Of a stretch of DNA of 64,000 bases, positions 13,175-24,300 are shown in pieces. The first letter of the stretch is position 1; the number at the start of each line of letters is the position of its first letter. A program made the position numbers and the translations under genes. The notes below the pieces were generated by a model that was given only the letters and a program-made list of their open reading frames with translations, did not search any database and was not told the DNA's origin. This DNA is from Triticum aestivum (Eukaryota; Streptophyta; Magnoliopsida; Poales; Poaceae). The DNA lies in contig NC_057807.1 in NCBI RefSeq assembly GCF_018294505.1, forward strand, positions 273,463,369-273,527,368, written 5' to 3'.

Positions 13175-13182
13175 TACTTATA
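13175..13182 (-). promoter_or_regulatory. Candidate TATA box of the antisense gene
   Basis: On the minus strand the text reads GCTATAAGTAGGGAGG, about 150 bp upstream of the antisense ATG and inside the element interior. It suggests a promoter independent of the LTRs. Inferred from position and sequence only. Confidence 0.5.
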
Positions 13183-13640
13183 GCGTCCGGGCTATGTAGC
13201 CGAGGGGGCAGGACGTGGGGTCGTGGGATTCACTGTGCCCACGTCCCCACGACCCCCTGTCTCCCGCGCGCATTTACCATGTCGTAAATGGTCATGGGGA
13301 TGGCGACCGCCCCCACCGGCGCAGTGAATCCGCCCGGTTGCCGAGGTGTGGTAGTGGCGGGCCCGGCCCGGTGTCATGTCCCGTCCAAAACGTGGGGTGG
13401 CAGGCTTGCCAGGCTGACGAGCGCCGCATGGGGCGTCCGTGGCGGGCGGCTGCCTGGGAAGCTTAACAGGCACGCCACTTGTTTCCCTCCTTGAAGTTCA
13501 AAATCAACCATATAGATCCGCCTGGGCGAGGCCGGCTTGAGCAGTCGGCTAGCCGCAAGACGGATCGACATTCTCCCAGAGCTCGGTGAGGGGGGAAGCC
13601 GGTGAGACTTCGTGCCCCCTTGACCACGACGCATCACCGG

Positions 13641-13653
13641 CTTCGGGGACTAC
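13641..13653 (+). other. Polypurine tract of the Tat-type element
   Basis: CTTCGGGGACTAC directly precedes the 3' LTR. This is where plus-strand DNA synthesis would be primed. Confidence 0.75.
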
Positions 13654-14776
13654 TGTCGGAGTAATGGGCCACGGGTAGGCTCACCCGAGTCCCTAGATTT
13701 ATCAAGACTTTGGGCCAGCTCCGCCTAGCTGAGCCCCAAGCCGAAACTCCGCCCTCTGGGGCCGGCGGGCTCAGCGGCCGGCTGCCAGAGGGCGGGTGAC
13801 CCAAGACTACGGCGCTCCGAGTGGCCGGCTCCTGGCGGCCGCCTTCCAGAAAGGGCGGCAACGGGCAAGCGGCAACCTCGCGACTACAGGGCGGCCGAGC
13901 TCCCATCGAAAGTACAAGTCAAAGCATGGCTACAGTGAGGAACGACGCCTCACACATATGAGACAGGCGTGGCTACAGTGCTCCATATAGACGGAGATCT
14001 TCGCACGGTGGAGCACTGTGCCGTATCTACCCTGACGTCGCTCCGGGCAGGCGGAGCCCTGTTCCCCACGACGGCCTGTCGGTACGGCCTTCCAGAGGCG
14101 GGCCCTATCGGGCAGTGACCCCAAGGAAGACGGCGGAAACTCAACCAGGCGGATTAGAGAGTGGCCGGCCTCCAGCAGGCGGTCGTCCCTCGTCCCGAGG
14201 CGAGCACGCCATTAAGCTGATAAGACCAGGTGTGGCTACAGTGTCCGCCCACTAGGCGGCAGGACTGTAGCCACACTAGGATGACGCCCCTGTCACCAAC
14301 AACACGGCTACAGTGAACAGCCACCAACCAGTCGGCGGGGCCCACCAGGCGGCGGGCCCTAGCGGTCGGCGGAGAGGCCGGAAGCTGAAGACACTAACAG
14401 CCGGGCCCATCAGCCGGCCAGATTACCATTGTACCCCTGGGGGTAGGCCTATATAAACCCCCCAGGCCACCCATGCAAAGGGTTCCACCCCATTAGAACT
14501 AGCCACCCCCTAGAGCAGGAAGAGAGCTAGCCTTGCCCCTTTCTGCCTCTAGCATACAGCTCGAGGAGCACATTGTATCACTTGTGCCTTAGTGATCATG
14601 CGGAGACCCCGCAGAGCAGGACTAGGGGTGTTATCTCCTAGGAGAGCCCCGAACCTCGGTAAAGTACGCCGGCGTTCGTGTCTACGCCTTATCCCGCTTC
14701 CAGGCACCGGCGATGTTCTACTCGCTCCCACCATGATAAGCCATCCATTGGCATATGTCGCACCCAACCCCCGACA
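13654..14776 (+). repeat. 3' LTR of the Tat-type element
   Basis: Partner of 660-1785, beginning TGTCGGAGTAATGG and ending CCCCCGACA. The last 20 bp differ noticeably from the 5' copy. The TATA box is at about 14450-14458. Confidence 0.95.
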
Positions 14777-14781
14777 CCAAC
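14777..14781. repeat. Target-site duplication CCAAC, right
   Basis: Exact partner of 655-659. The pair fixes both borders of the Tat-type gypsy insertion. Confidence 0.95.
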
Positions 14782-15099
14782 GCAACTTCGTGTACTTCGT
14801 TTGTGTCCAACGACCAGACCAAGACCGCTTTCGGATTCCCACCTTTATCAATACTTCATACATATTCGCAATATTCAGATTGCTTTTATCATATTCTTGC
14901 TCGTTCTTCGATTGCTTGCAGGAATAAACCTTCGTGGTCAGGTTGATCGTGCACCGGCTTGGTCAATAACCTCAGGAGATTAGTTTAGCGATTGCTAAGG
15001 CGCAACGTCGTGCATGTTTGTAGTCGGATAGTCAAAGTCGTCTCCACCAAATCGATAGTTATCATCTCATCGAAAGATCGGGACACCCCGCCTCTATCA
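14782..15099 (+). mobile_element. Sabrina-like gypsy LTR, right end
   Basis: This is the downstream part of the LTR that starts before position 1. It ends in CA at 15098-15099, directly against SIRE-type LTR sequence. The intact SIRE LTR copy reads GACGCTACGAGCGG at the matching place (about 37359), and here the text after the end is CGCTGCGAGCGG. The simplest reading is that the Sabrina-like element inserted into the SIRE LTR, with CGCTG/CGCTA as target site. The other end lies left of the window, so that duplication cannot be confirmed. Confidence 0.5.
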
Positions 15100-15820
15100 C
15101 GCTGCGAGCGGTAGAACCGCCGAGCGGTACTATCATGCGCCCTTGCGGTACTACCGCAAGGCAGGGTTTGACTAGGCTGGGAAGGCACGGATGAATAAAA
15201 TTACATATGTGACTACTTTCGCTGAGTTTAGATCGGTGCAAAAATCTAACACGGTACTACCACATCCAGGGAGCGGTACTACCGCATAGGGCGCGGATGT
15301 AAAAAATTACATATGCCCCTACTTCCGCACGAGTAGCAGTGTTGGACCAGAAGTCACAGTACTACCGCGACCTCGGAGTGGTACTACCGCAAGGTGGTGC
15401 GGTACTACCCCATCCTCGAACGGTACTACTGTGAGCCTCTGCGGTACTACTGCTCCCTTGAGCAGTACTACCGTATGCCACAGCACACTACCACTTGGAG
15501 TCGTTCATTTTGCAACGACACAGATAACTGATCGGTGCTCCAAAGAGGCAAGGGAAAGGTGGTGTAAAGGAACAGACGTGTACGTGATGATTCCACTCTA
15601 ACCTTTCTGAAGAGGACCCCCTCTTAATAGTACGGCTTTCCAACGACTCAAATCCACCAAAAGGAAATGTTGAAAAACGTCGTCTTCACTAGGCTCCGAG
15701 GGGCATCGAATTGTCTTGTGCCAACACATGAGATATCTGAAATGCTCAATGCACACGATTAGTCCGCAAAAGCATTGTCATCAATCACGAAAACCACTTA
15801 AGGTGAAATATGCCCTTACA
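15100..15820 (-). repeat. 3' LTR of the SIRE-type element, partial
   Basis: Aligns with about 37360-39100 of the right LTR with the Harbinger insert removed, and ends with ATGCCCTTACA at 15820. The missing part (matching 36465-37360) was cut off by the Sabrina-like insertion and lies outside the window. It contains several GCGGTACTACCGC-type palindromes between 15110 and 15480. Confidence 0.9.
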
Positions 15821-15836
15821 ATCTCCCCCTTTTTGG
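15821..15836 (-). other. Polypurine tract of the SIRE-type element
   Basis: The minus strand reads CCAAAAAGGGGGAGAT directly against the start of the 3' LTR. The stretch 15837-16270 beyond it is element interior without a recognisable gene. Confidence 0.85.
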
Positions 15837-16265
15837 TGGATTGATGACAATACTGGATTTGCTCATAAGAGTACACAAATGAATATAAGCGATCCCAACT
15901 TCTACAAAATATTGGCAGGCTCCCCCAAGATGTATGCACTCTATATGAATGCTTTGGACTGCACGGCACACATGCTAGGATCAACACTCCCCCTAATTTT
16001 ATAGATGAGGCATTAAAAACACTAAGCATAAGAGACAATAAGGTAAGCTTGAGTGCATATGTCTTACACCATATGATAGAATAGCAGGTCTCGCAAGCAC
16101 AAACCAAACCAAAGCAACACAAACGAAGTTCCAATGAAACGAAAGCAAAGACACGAACGAAAGCAAATCCTACACTCTCTCCCCTTTGGCATCGAGACAC
16201 CAAAAGGGCAGAGAGGACACCTACGAGATAGGTGGTAGCACCCTTTACAAAGGTCGCTCTGCATG

Positions 16266-16270
16266 CTCCT
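16266..16270. repeat. Target-site duplication CTCCT, left
   Basis: CTCCT before the TG at 16271; its partner is at 25345-25349. Confidence 0.95.
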
Positions 16271-16743
16271 TGAGGGAGTCCTGGACTAGGGGGTGTCCGG
16301 ATAGCCGAACTATCATCATCGGCCGGACTCCAAGACTATGAAGATACAAGATTGAAGACTTCGTCCCATGTTCGGATGGGACTTTCCTTGGCGTGGAAGG
16401 CAAGCTTGGCAATACGGATATGTAGATCTCCTACCATTGTAACCGACTCTGTGTAACCCTGGCCCTCTCCGGTGTCTATATAAACCGGATGGCTTTAGTC
16501 CATAGGACGAACAACAATCATACCATAGGCTAGCTTCTAGGGTTTAGCCTCCTTGATCTCGTGGTAGATCTACTCTTGTAATACCCACATCATCAATATC
16601 AATCAAGCAGGACGTAGGGTTTTACCTCCATCAAGAGGGCCCGAACCTGGGTAAAACATTGTGTCCCTTGTCTCCTGTTACCATCCGCCTAGACGCACAG
16701 TTCGGGACCCCCTACCCGAGATCCGCCGGTTTTGACACCGACA
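16271..16743 (+). repeat. 5' LTR of the Fatima-like element
   Basis: TGAGGGAGTCC to ACCGACA, 473 bp, with a TATA box (TATATAAA) at 16477-16484. The copy at 24872-25344 has the same length. Confidence 0.95.
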
Positions 16744-16762
16744 TTGGTGCTTTCATTGAGAG
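16744..16762 (+). other. Primer-binding-site-like sequence
   Basis: TTGGTGCTTTCATTGAGAG directly follows the 5' LTR. The primer tRNA was not assigned. Confidence 0.5.
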
Positions 16763-16790
16763 TTCCTCTGTGTCGTCACCGATAGGCTCG

Positions 16791-19700
16791 ATGGCTTCTT
16801 CGATCATCAACAACGACGCAGTCCAGGGTGAGACCTTTCTCCCCGGACAGATCTTCGTATTCGGCGGCTTTGCACTGCGGGCCAATTCGCTTGGCCATCT
16901 GGAGCAGATCGAAAGCTACGCCCCTGGCCGTCAGGTCAGATTTGGAAGTTTGAACTTCACGGCTGACATCCGCGGGGACTTGATCTTCGATGGATTCGAG
17001 CCACAGCCGAGCGCGCCGCACTGTCACGACGGGCATGATTTAGCTCTGCAGCCGGACAGTACCCTGGAGGCCGCACACGAGTCCGCTCCGATCTTCAATT
17101 CGGAGCCGGCTGCGCAGATCGAGGACGGGTGGCTAGACACCGCCTCGGGGGCTGCAACCTCTACGGCGATAGAGCCGAACACTGACCTTGTCCCTCATGA
17201 AGCTCGTGACTCCGAGGTGCCGGACTCCTCGCCGGACTCCGAACCTCCCGCGCCCCCTCCAATGGAATCCGATTGGGCGCCGATCATGGAGTTCACCGCT
17301 GCGGACATCTTTCAACACTCACCTTTCGGCGACATCTTGAGTTCGCTAAAGTATCTCTCGTTATCAGGAGAGCCCTGGCCGGACTGCGGTCAGGACGGTT
17401 GGGATGCGGACGACGAAGAAATTCAAAGCCCACCCACCACCCACTTAGTAGCCACTGTCGACGATCTAACCGACATGCTAGACTTCGACTCCGAAGACAT
17501 CGACGGTATGGACGACGATGCCGGAGACGACCAAGAACCAGCGCCTACCGGGCACTGGAAAGCCACCTCATCATATGACATATACATGGTGGATATCCCA
17601 AAGGATGGGAACGGCGGAGGAACAGAGGAGGATGACCCCTCCAAGAAACAGCCCAAACGCCGGCGTCAGCGGCGCCGCTCTAAATCCCGCCAAAGCAAGA
17701 ATGGAGATTCCGGCACCGGAGATAATAACACCCCAGACAGTGCCGAAGACAACCCCCTGCAGCAAGATTCAGCACAGGAGGACGGAGACGCCAGCCCTCA
17801 CGAGAGAGCGGCAGACGAAGAGGTAGAGGATGATAATTACATGCCTCCCTCCGGAGACGAGGAAAGCCTCGACGACGACGAATTTGTCGTGCCTGAGGAT
17901 CCCGCCGAACAAGAGCGTTTTAAACGCAGGCTTATGGCCACGGCAAACAGCCTCAAGAAAAAGCAGCAACAGCTTAGAGCTGATCAAGATCTGCTAGCCG
18001 ACAGATGGACTGAAGTCCTTGCGGCCGAAGAGCATGAGCTCGAACGCCCCTCCAAAAGCTACCCCAAACGCAAGCTGCTACCCCGATTAGAGGAGGAGGC
18101 ATATAAACCCGCATCACCAGAGCACGATACGGCTGACCGGCCACCCCGTGGCCGCGACAGAGAGGCCTCTAGGCCCTCCATTAGAACCGTACCCCGGCGT
18201 CGCTCGAAAAGCACAAGACCACAGGGGAACGCTCCGGACTTGCGAGACATATTGGAGGATAAGGCAAGACAATCAAGATCGATCTACGGATCGCGGGGGC
18301 GCCCCATGATACGTGACGACAACCGTCGCGCCGGACACAGCAAGTCCGGCCGGGCCGAACACAGTAGACAAAACTCTTTTGAGCTTCGTCGTGATATAGC
18401 CCAATACAGAGGCGCCGCACACCCACTATGCTTCACAGATGAAGTAATGGATCATCAAATCCCCGAAGGGTTTAAACCCGTGAATATTGAATCTTATGAT
18501 GGCACAACGGACCCCGCGGTTTGGATCGAAGACTATCTCCTTCATATCCACATGGCCCGCGGTGATGATCTCCACGCCATCAAATACCTCCCACTCAAGC
18601 TTAAAGGACCAGCTCGGCATTGGCTTAACAGCTTACCAGCAGAATCAATTGGGAGTTGGGAGGACCTGGAAGCCGCATTCCTTGATAACTTCCAGGGCAC
18701 GTATGTGCGACCACCAGACGCTGACGACCTAAGCCACATAATTCAGCAGCCAGACGAATCGGCCAGACAATTCTGGACACGGTTCTTAACTAAGAAAAAT
18801 CAAATCGTCGACTGTCCGGATGCAGAGGCCCTCGCGGCCTTCAAACATAACATCCGTGACGAGTGGCTTGCCCGGCACCTGGGGCAGGAAAAGCCGAAAT
18901 CCATGGCAGCCCTCACATCACTCATGACCCGCTTCTGCGCGGGAGAAGACAGCTGGCTAGCCCGCAGCAACAACCTCAGCAAAAATTCTGGCAGTCCGGA
19001 TATCAAGGACCACAATGGCAGGTCGCGTCGCAACAAGAACAAACGCCGCATTAACAGCGACAATAACGAGGATACGGCAGTCAATGCCGGATTCAGAGGC
19101 TCTAAATCCGGTCAGCGGAAAAAGCCATTCAAAAGAACTACTCCGGGTCCGTCCAATTTGGACCGAATACTCGATCGCTCGTGCCAGATACACGGCACCC
19201 CCGACAAGCCAGCTAACCACACCAACAGGGACTGTTGGGTATTCAAGCAGGCAGGCAAGTTAATTGCCGAAAACAACGACAAGGGGCTGCATAGCGATGA
19301 CGAGGAAGAGACCCGACCGCCGAACAATAGAGGACAGAAGGGTTTCCCCCCACAAGTGCGGACGGTGAACATGATATACGCAACCCACATACCCAAGAGG
19401 GAGCGGAAGCGTGCACTTAGGGATGTATACGCGATGGAGCCAGTCGCCCCGAAGTTCAACCCATGGTCCTCTTGCCCGATCACTTTTGATCGAAGGGACC
19501 ACCCCACCAGCATCCGCCACGGCGGATTCGCCGCATTGGTGCTAGACCCAATCGTCGATGGATTTCACCTCACCAGAGTCCTGATGGACGGCGGCAGCAG
19601 CCTGAACCTGCTTTATCAGGATACAGTGCGCAAAATGGGCATAGACCCCTCAAGGATTAAACCCACAAAGACGACCTTTAAAGGCGTCATACCAGGTGTA

Positions 19701-20087
19701 GAGGCCAATTGTACAGGCTCAGTTACACTGGAAGTGGTCTTCGGATCCCCGGATAACTTCCGAAGCGAGGAGTTAATCTTCGACATAGTTCCGTTCCGCA
19801 GCGGCTATCATGCTCTGCTCGGACGTACCGCGTTTGCAAAGTTCAACGCGGTGCCGCACTACGCATACCTCAAGCTCAAGATGCCAGGCCCTCGAGGAGT
19901 CATCACGGTCAACGGAAACACGGAACGCTCTCTCCGAACGGAGGAACATACAGCGGCTCTCGCGGCAGAAGTACAGTGCAGCCTCTTAAGGCAATTCTCG
20001 AGTCCGGCCGTTAAGCGACCGGACACGGCTAAACGCGCCCGGAGTAACCTACAACAAGACCACCTGGCACGTTCCGAGCACGCGTAG
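16791..20087 (+). CDS. Gag-protease polyprotein of the Fatima-like element
   Basis: The frame is open from ATG 16791, the first in-frame ATG after the LTR, to TAG 20085-20087, giving 1,098 residues. The first 450 residues are acidic and low in complexity, followed by a basic Arg/Lys/Ser-rich block. A retrotransposon Gag core lies at about residues 550-740 (WIEDYLLHIHMARGD region, 18510-18960). A CX2HX8HX4C motif follows near 19180-19235. A retropepsin-like site (LMDGGSSLNLLY) is at about 19580-19620 and FDIVPF/YHALLGR about 60 residues later. These are the same modules, in the same order, as in the Tat-type element upstream, so the two are related. The frame stops where reverse transcriptase would begin. 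An intact frame suggests recent activity in trans. Confidence 0.88.
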   Translation: MASSIINNDAVQGETFLPGQIFVFGGFALRANSLGHLEQIESYAPGRQVRFGSLNFTADIRGDLIFDGFEPQPSAPHCHDGHDLALQPDSTLEAAHESAPIFNSEPAAQIEDGWLDTASGAATSTAIEPNTDLVPHEARDSEVPDSSPDSEPPAPPPMESDWAPIMEFTAADIFQHSPFGDILSSLKYLSLSGEPWPDCGQDGWDADDEEIQSPPTTHLVATVDDLTDMLDFDSEDIDGMDDDAGDDQEPAPTGHWKATSSYDIYMVDIPKDGNGGGTEEDDPSKKQPKRRRQRRRSKSRQSKNGDSGTGDNNTPDSAEDNPLQQDSAQEDGDASPHERAADEEVEDDNYMPPSGDEESLDDDEFVVPEDPAEQERFKRRLMATANSLKKKQQQLRADQDLLADRWTEVLAAEEHELERPSKSYPKRKLLPRLEEEAYKPASPEHDTADRPPRGRDREASRPSIRTVPRRRSKSTRPQGNAPDLRDILEDKARQSRSIYGSRGRPMIRDDNRRAGHSKSGRAEHSRQNSFELRRDIAQYRGAAHPLCFTDEVMDHQIPEGFKPVNIESYDGTTDPAVWIEDYLLHIHMARGDDLHAIKYLPLKLKGPARHWLNSLPAESIGSWEDLEAAFLDNFQGTYVRPPDADDLSHIIQQPDESARQFWTRFLTKKNQIVDCPDAEALAAFKHNIRDEWLARHLGQEKPKSMAALTSLMTRFCAGEDSWLARSNNLSKNSGSPDIKDHNGRSRRNKNKRRINSDNNEDTAVNAGFRGSKSGQRKKPFKRTTPGPSNLDRILDRSCQIHGTPDKPANHTNRDCWVFKQAGKLIAENNDKGLHSDDEEETRPPNNRGQKGFPPQVRTVNMIYATHIPKRERKRALRDVYAMEPVAPKFNPWSSCPITFDRRDHPTSIRHGGFAALVLDPIVDGFHLTRVLMDGGSSLNLLYQDTVRKMGIDPSRIKPTKTTFKGVIPGVEANCTGSVTLEVVFGSPDNFRSEELIFDIVPFRSGYHALLGRTAFAKFNAVPHYAYLKLKMPGPRGVITVNGNTERSLRTEEHTAALAAEVQCSLLRQFSSPAVKRPDTAKRARSNLQQDHLARSEHA

Positions 20088-21303
20088 CAGTGCGGCCCCA
20101 ACCCCAGCCCCTGCAAAATTTCAAGACAGGTCCTTCGCGTACATCATTACGCTCTGGAGATACCATGGGCATGGGGGGAGGGGCACGACCACGATAGGCC
20201 CAGAATGCGGCTTAACCACACCAGGGGCTCTCAAGTGTGTCGTTCTTTTTTTCTTCTTTTTTCTTATTTTTACCCACAGGACTCCGTTCATCAGAGGCCC
20301 TGTCCGGCAGCAGACCTGCCGAACTCACGATGCAACAGCCAGGGAAGGAGAAAGGCTACGACGAATATCCAGGTGGTCTCCATTACGAGCATTAAATCTG
20401 TTTTATACACCATTCCGCAGCCTACCCCTGGAGGGGGACATGTTTAATAGTCCCATCCCTTGCTTATCGCACCATTTGTATCGTTCTGCATTCACAGCAG
20501 TATCTCTTGAATAAACAATGCAGCACCTTTTTGCTTACAATTGCATTTCTTTCTTATACATATGTTCATTTATGACATGTTGCATCCGTACACTTTGGTA
20601 CGGCTAAATACACCAGGGGCTTATGTTTCCCGCATCATGGTGTGATAAGTCCGAACACTTTCACCAGTGCGGCACCCCGAACTTATAGCATTATATGCAT
20701 CGGCTCCGAATCATGTCTTGGGTCAATAGTTGGGTTTGCCCGGCTCCCATGTTTTGGTACCTTATGTTCCGTTGTATCGGCTAAGGTAGCACTGGGAGAA
20801 CCACTGCGATTGCGCCCCAGTTGAGCTGGGCGAGCGCCTCAGTGGAGAAAGCTAAAACTGACCGTCATGATGAGGCGAGAGCCGGTCGCTGTTCGAGAGG
20901 TTTTTTGCGAGTCCCTAAAGACTTATGCCGCTTAGAGCGAGGAGCCGGCTTTGTCCGGCCCAGGCGTGGATAGCGCCCCAAATTCGGCCTTCCGAACACT
21001 AGGGGCTTCGCCGAAATTTAAAATTATAGAATTCTATGGCTAAGTGAGAGTGTTCAAGCATTATAAGTCCGGTTGCCTTGTTCGTTGTGTTGAGCGCCTC
21101 CCTAGATGGACCCAAAAATGGGAACAAGAGTGCTCAAATTTATCCCGAACACCCCAGCACTCGTGGCATGGGGGCTGAAGCCGACGACTTGCCATCTCTC
21201 AGATTTGATAAACAGCCGCACAGAAGGTAATATTTTAAATTAACAAGCGTTGCTTAGCGCATATGAACAAAGTTTTCAGCGCACAGGATAACAAAATGCG
21301 AGT
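20088..21303. other. Non-coding centre of the Fatima-like element
   Basis: No pol remnant or other coding text seen. AATAAA at 20510-20515 could end a plus-strand Gag-protease transcript. The motif AGGGGCT, identical to the core of this element's polypurine tract, occurs at 20222, 20614 and 21000. Confidence 0.5.
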
Positions 21304-24300
21304 CTACTCAAATATTACATCTTTGGAGCACTCACCCGCAATAATGCGGGCACCCTTCAGGACACTCTTATAATACATCTCGGGCGTGCGATACTCCTTG
21401 CCCAGCGGTGGCGCGTCCGTCACAAGCTTCTGAGCATCCATCTTGCCCCAGTGCACCTTAGCGCGGGCAAGGGCCCGACGGGCACCTTCAATGCAGGCGG
21501 AGTGCTTGATGACTTCAACCCATGGACACGCATCCACCAGCCGCCGCACCAGGCCGAAGTAGCTCCCAGGCATGGCCTCCTTAGGCCACAGCCGAACTAT
21601 GAGGCCCTTCATGGCCTGTTCGGCCACCTTGTGGAGCTCGACCAGCTGCTTCAGCTGGTCGCTAAGGGGCACCGGATGTCCGGCCTCAGCATACTGAGAC
21701 CAGAAGACCTTCTCCGTCGAGCTCCCCTCCTCGGCCCTGTAGAAAGCGGTAGCATCGGACACGCTGCGGGGCAGATCTGCGAACGCTCCTGGAGAACTTC
21801 GAATTCAGGTAAGTGACAGGTAATTCACACTCACATGCTTACTCTGCATGAAAAATGCCTTACCCGCCGCTATTTTCTTCAACGCCTCGATTTCCTGGAG
21901 GGCCTTGTAGGCTTCGGCCTTAGCGGCTTTGGCACTCTCAAGAGCCGATGCAAGCTCGGACTCTCGAGTCTTCGAGTCGCGCTCCAAACTCTCATGTTTT
22001 TCCACAAGAGCCTGGAGCTCTTGCTGTACCTCTGCCAGTCGCGCCTCCTGCTTCTCTCGCTCGGTGCACTCCGCGGCCGCATTACATTCGGCCACGGACA
22101 CCGCCTCCTTCAGGGTTGCCACATCATTCGTGGCCCCTGCAATACCCACGTTATCCTTGTCATTTTTCTTGCAACCAAATCCTTTTCTGTAAGGTACAAT
22201 TTTAATAAGGTGTTACTCACCTTCCTTATCCTCGAGCTGCTTCTTGGCACGGCCGAGTTCGTTCTCGGACCGCTCGAGGCTTTGCTTCAAAGTATTGACC
22301 TCCGCAGTCAGTGCGGCAGAGGTCAGCAGCACAGCCTGCAATCCCATATTGACATAATTTTTATGACTCCTGCGTATATCTTTTTAGATCCTCAGTCCGG
22401 TTTTTCTTTCCGAACACCGAACCGAGCATCAGGGGCTAATGTCTATGCGGTACTATTTTACACATATCACAATTCTTACCTCAAAGCCTGTTAGAAGGCT
22501 GCTGCAGGCTTCGGTCAGCCCGCTCTTGGCGAGCTGAACCTTCTGAATCACCGCACCCATGACGGTGCGGTGTTCCTCTTCAATGGAAGCGCCGTTGAGC
22601 GCCTCCAGCAAGCTATCCGGCGCCTCCGGTTGGACGGAGGCCACCGGCGTCACGGTCTTGCCCTTCTTACGAAGGGGCCGCCCGCCGGACTCCGGAGCCA
22701 CTACAGGTTCCGGTGCGGAGTCCGGTGCAAAGTCCGGGAGGTTGCCCTGCGGCACCTCCGGGGCCTCCTCCTCCTGGCGGGTCCCTTCCCGGGATCCCAC
22801 CTCGGCATCGTCCGCATCACGAGGGGAGGAGGCGGTCGGAAGGGAATCCATATCCGACGCACCCAAGGACCCGCTCGACGAAGCGGGAAGATCCTCCTTG
22901 GGCGGACTGCAGGGTTGTATGCGGCATTAGAAAGACTCCATGTGGCGAAAATAAAAATCATGAAGTTATTCGGAAGTCCGGATACTTACGATCTCGCCAG
23001 GGGCTTGGCCCTTGGAGGCCAATCCTCGTCGTCGTCGCTGGCGTGGGCAGAGCAGTCCGGGGGAAGAGTCCTTCCCTTCTTGGACCCTTCGGCCTCCCTC
23101 GTTGGGGAGGCCTTCCTTTTCTTCCCTCCCCCTGCTGGGGGAGAGGCCTCTTTCTTCTCCTCCTCGCCTTCGTGGGAGGAGTCCGCCTCGGTGTCATCAT
23201 CCGATGACACCTGAAAACGGGAACTCTTTCGAGTGCCCGTGGCCTTCTTCTTGGCCTTCTTCTCCGGCACCACATGGGGTGCCGGAGCCAGCAGCCCCGT
23301 TAAGCGGGCATCCGCTGGGTCTTCTGGCAAAGGGGCCGGACAGATAGTCTGCTCGGCCTTCTTCATCCAGTCCTGTCAAAGGAGAGGGAGTTTAGATCCC
23401 GCATAGAGTCAAACTATGGAAAACAAGCGTCCCGTAAAGGGCAAAATCGCTTACCTCGCTAGCCGGACGCTGCGAGCTGAATCCGCGATCTTCGGTGGCG
23501 GATGCGGGAGCCTCGGCGCCCTTAAACAGCACCCTCCAGGCCTCTTCGTACGTAGTGTCGAAGAGCCCGCTCAAAGTCTGGTGCTGCGCCGGATCGAACT
23601 CCCACATATTGAAGTCCCGTTGTTGGCACGGGAGAATCCGGCGGATGAGCATGACCTGGACTACGTTGACAAGCTTGAGCTTCCTTTTCACTAGCTTTTG
23701 GATGCAGGCTTGAAGTCCGGTCAGCTCCTCCGAATCGCCCCATATCCGGCCACTCTCCTTCCAGGAGGTGAGCCGTATGGGGATGCCAGATCTGAATTCG
23801 GGGGCCGCTGCCCATTCAGGGTCACGCGGCTCGGTGATGTAGAACCACCCCGATTGCCACCCCTTAATGGTTTCCACGAAGGTGCCCTCAAGCCAAGTAA
23901 CGTTGGGCATCTTGCCCACCATGGCGCCTCCGCACTCCGCTTGGCTGCCCTTCACAACCTTCGGCTTGACACTGAAGGTCTTGAGCCACAAGCCGAAGTG
24001 GGGCTTAATGCAGAGGAAGGCCTCACACACGACGATAAACGCCGAGATATTGAGGATGAAATTCGGGGCCAGATCATGGAAATCCAGGCCGTAGTAGAAC
24101 ATGAGCCCCCGGACAAAGGGATGGAGTGGGAAGCCCAGTCCGCGGAGGAAATGGGAAAGAAATACTACCCTCTCATGGGGCCTGGGGGTGGGGATGAGCT
24201 CCCCCTCGTCGGGGAGCCGGTGCGCAATGTCGCTGGACAGGTATCCGGCGCTGCGCAGCTTCTGGATGTGCCCCTCCGTAACGGAGGAGGCCATCCACTT

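Larger units (their letters stand above)
660..14776 (+). mobile_element. Complete Tat-type Ty3/gypsy LTR retrotransposon
   Basis: A 14.1-kb element with two LTRs, a 5-bp TSD, a primer-binding-like site, a polypurine tract and a gag-pol gene in the gypsy order protease, RT, RNase H, integrase. A second RNase H follows the first, a hallmark of the plant Tat lineage. Downstream of pol it carries a large antisense gene. Hand alignment of the LTRs gives roughly 50-55 differences in about 1,125 bp (near 5%), which at the usual grass rate of 1.3e-8 per site per year suggests about two million years; treat this as rough. Family name not recognised. Confidence 0.93.

Noticed and set aside
15110..15480. 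Regularly spaced short palindromes resembling a CRISPR array
   Set aside because: Spacing and spacer lengths are irregular, the copies vary, and they belong to the LTR of a plant copia element.
18800..22494. Plus- and minus-strand frames overlapping gag and the antisense exons (for example 21835-22494 plus)
   Set aside because: They lie opposite real coding exons and cross predicted introns, and none shows a family motif.
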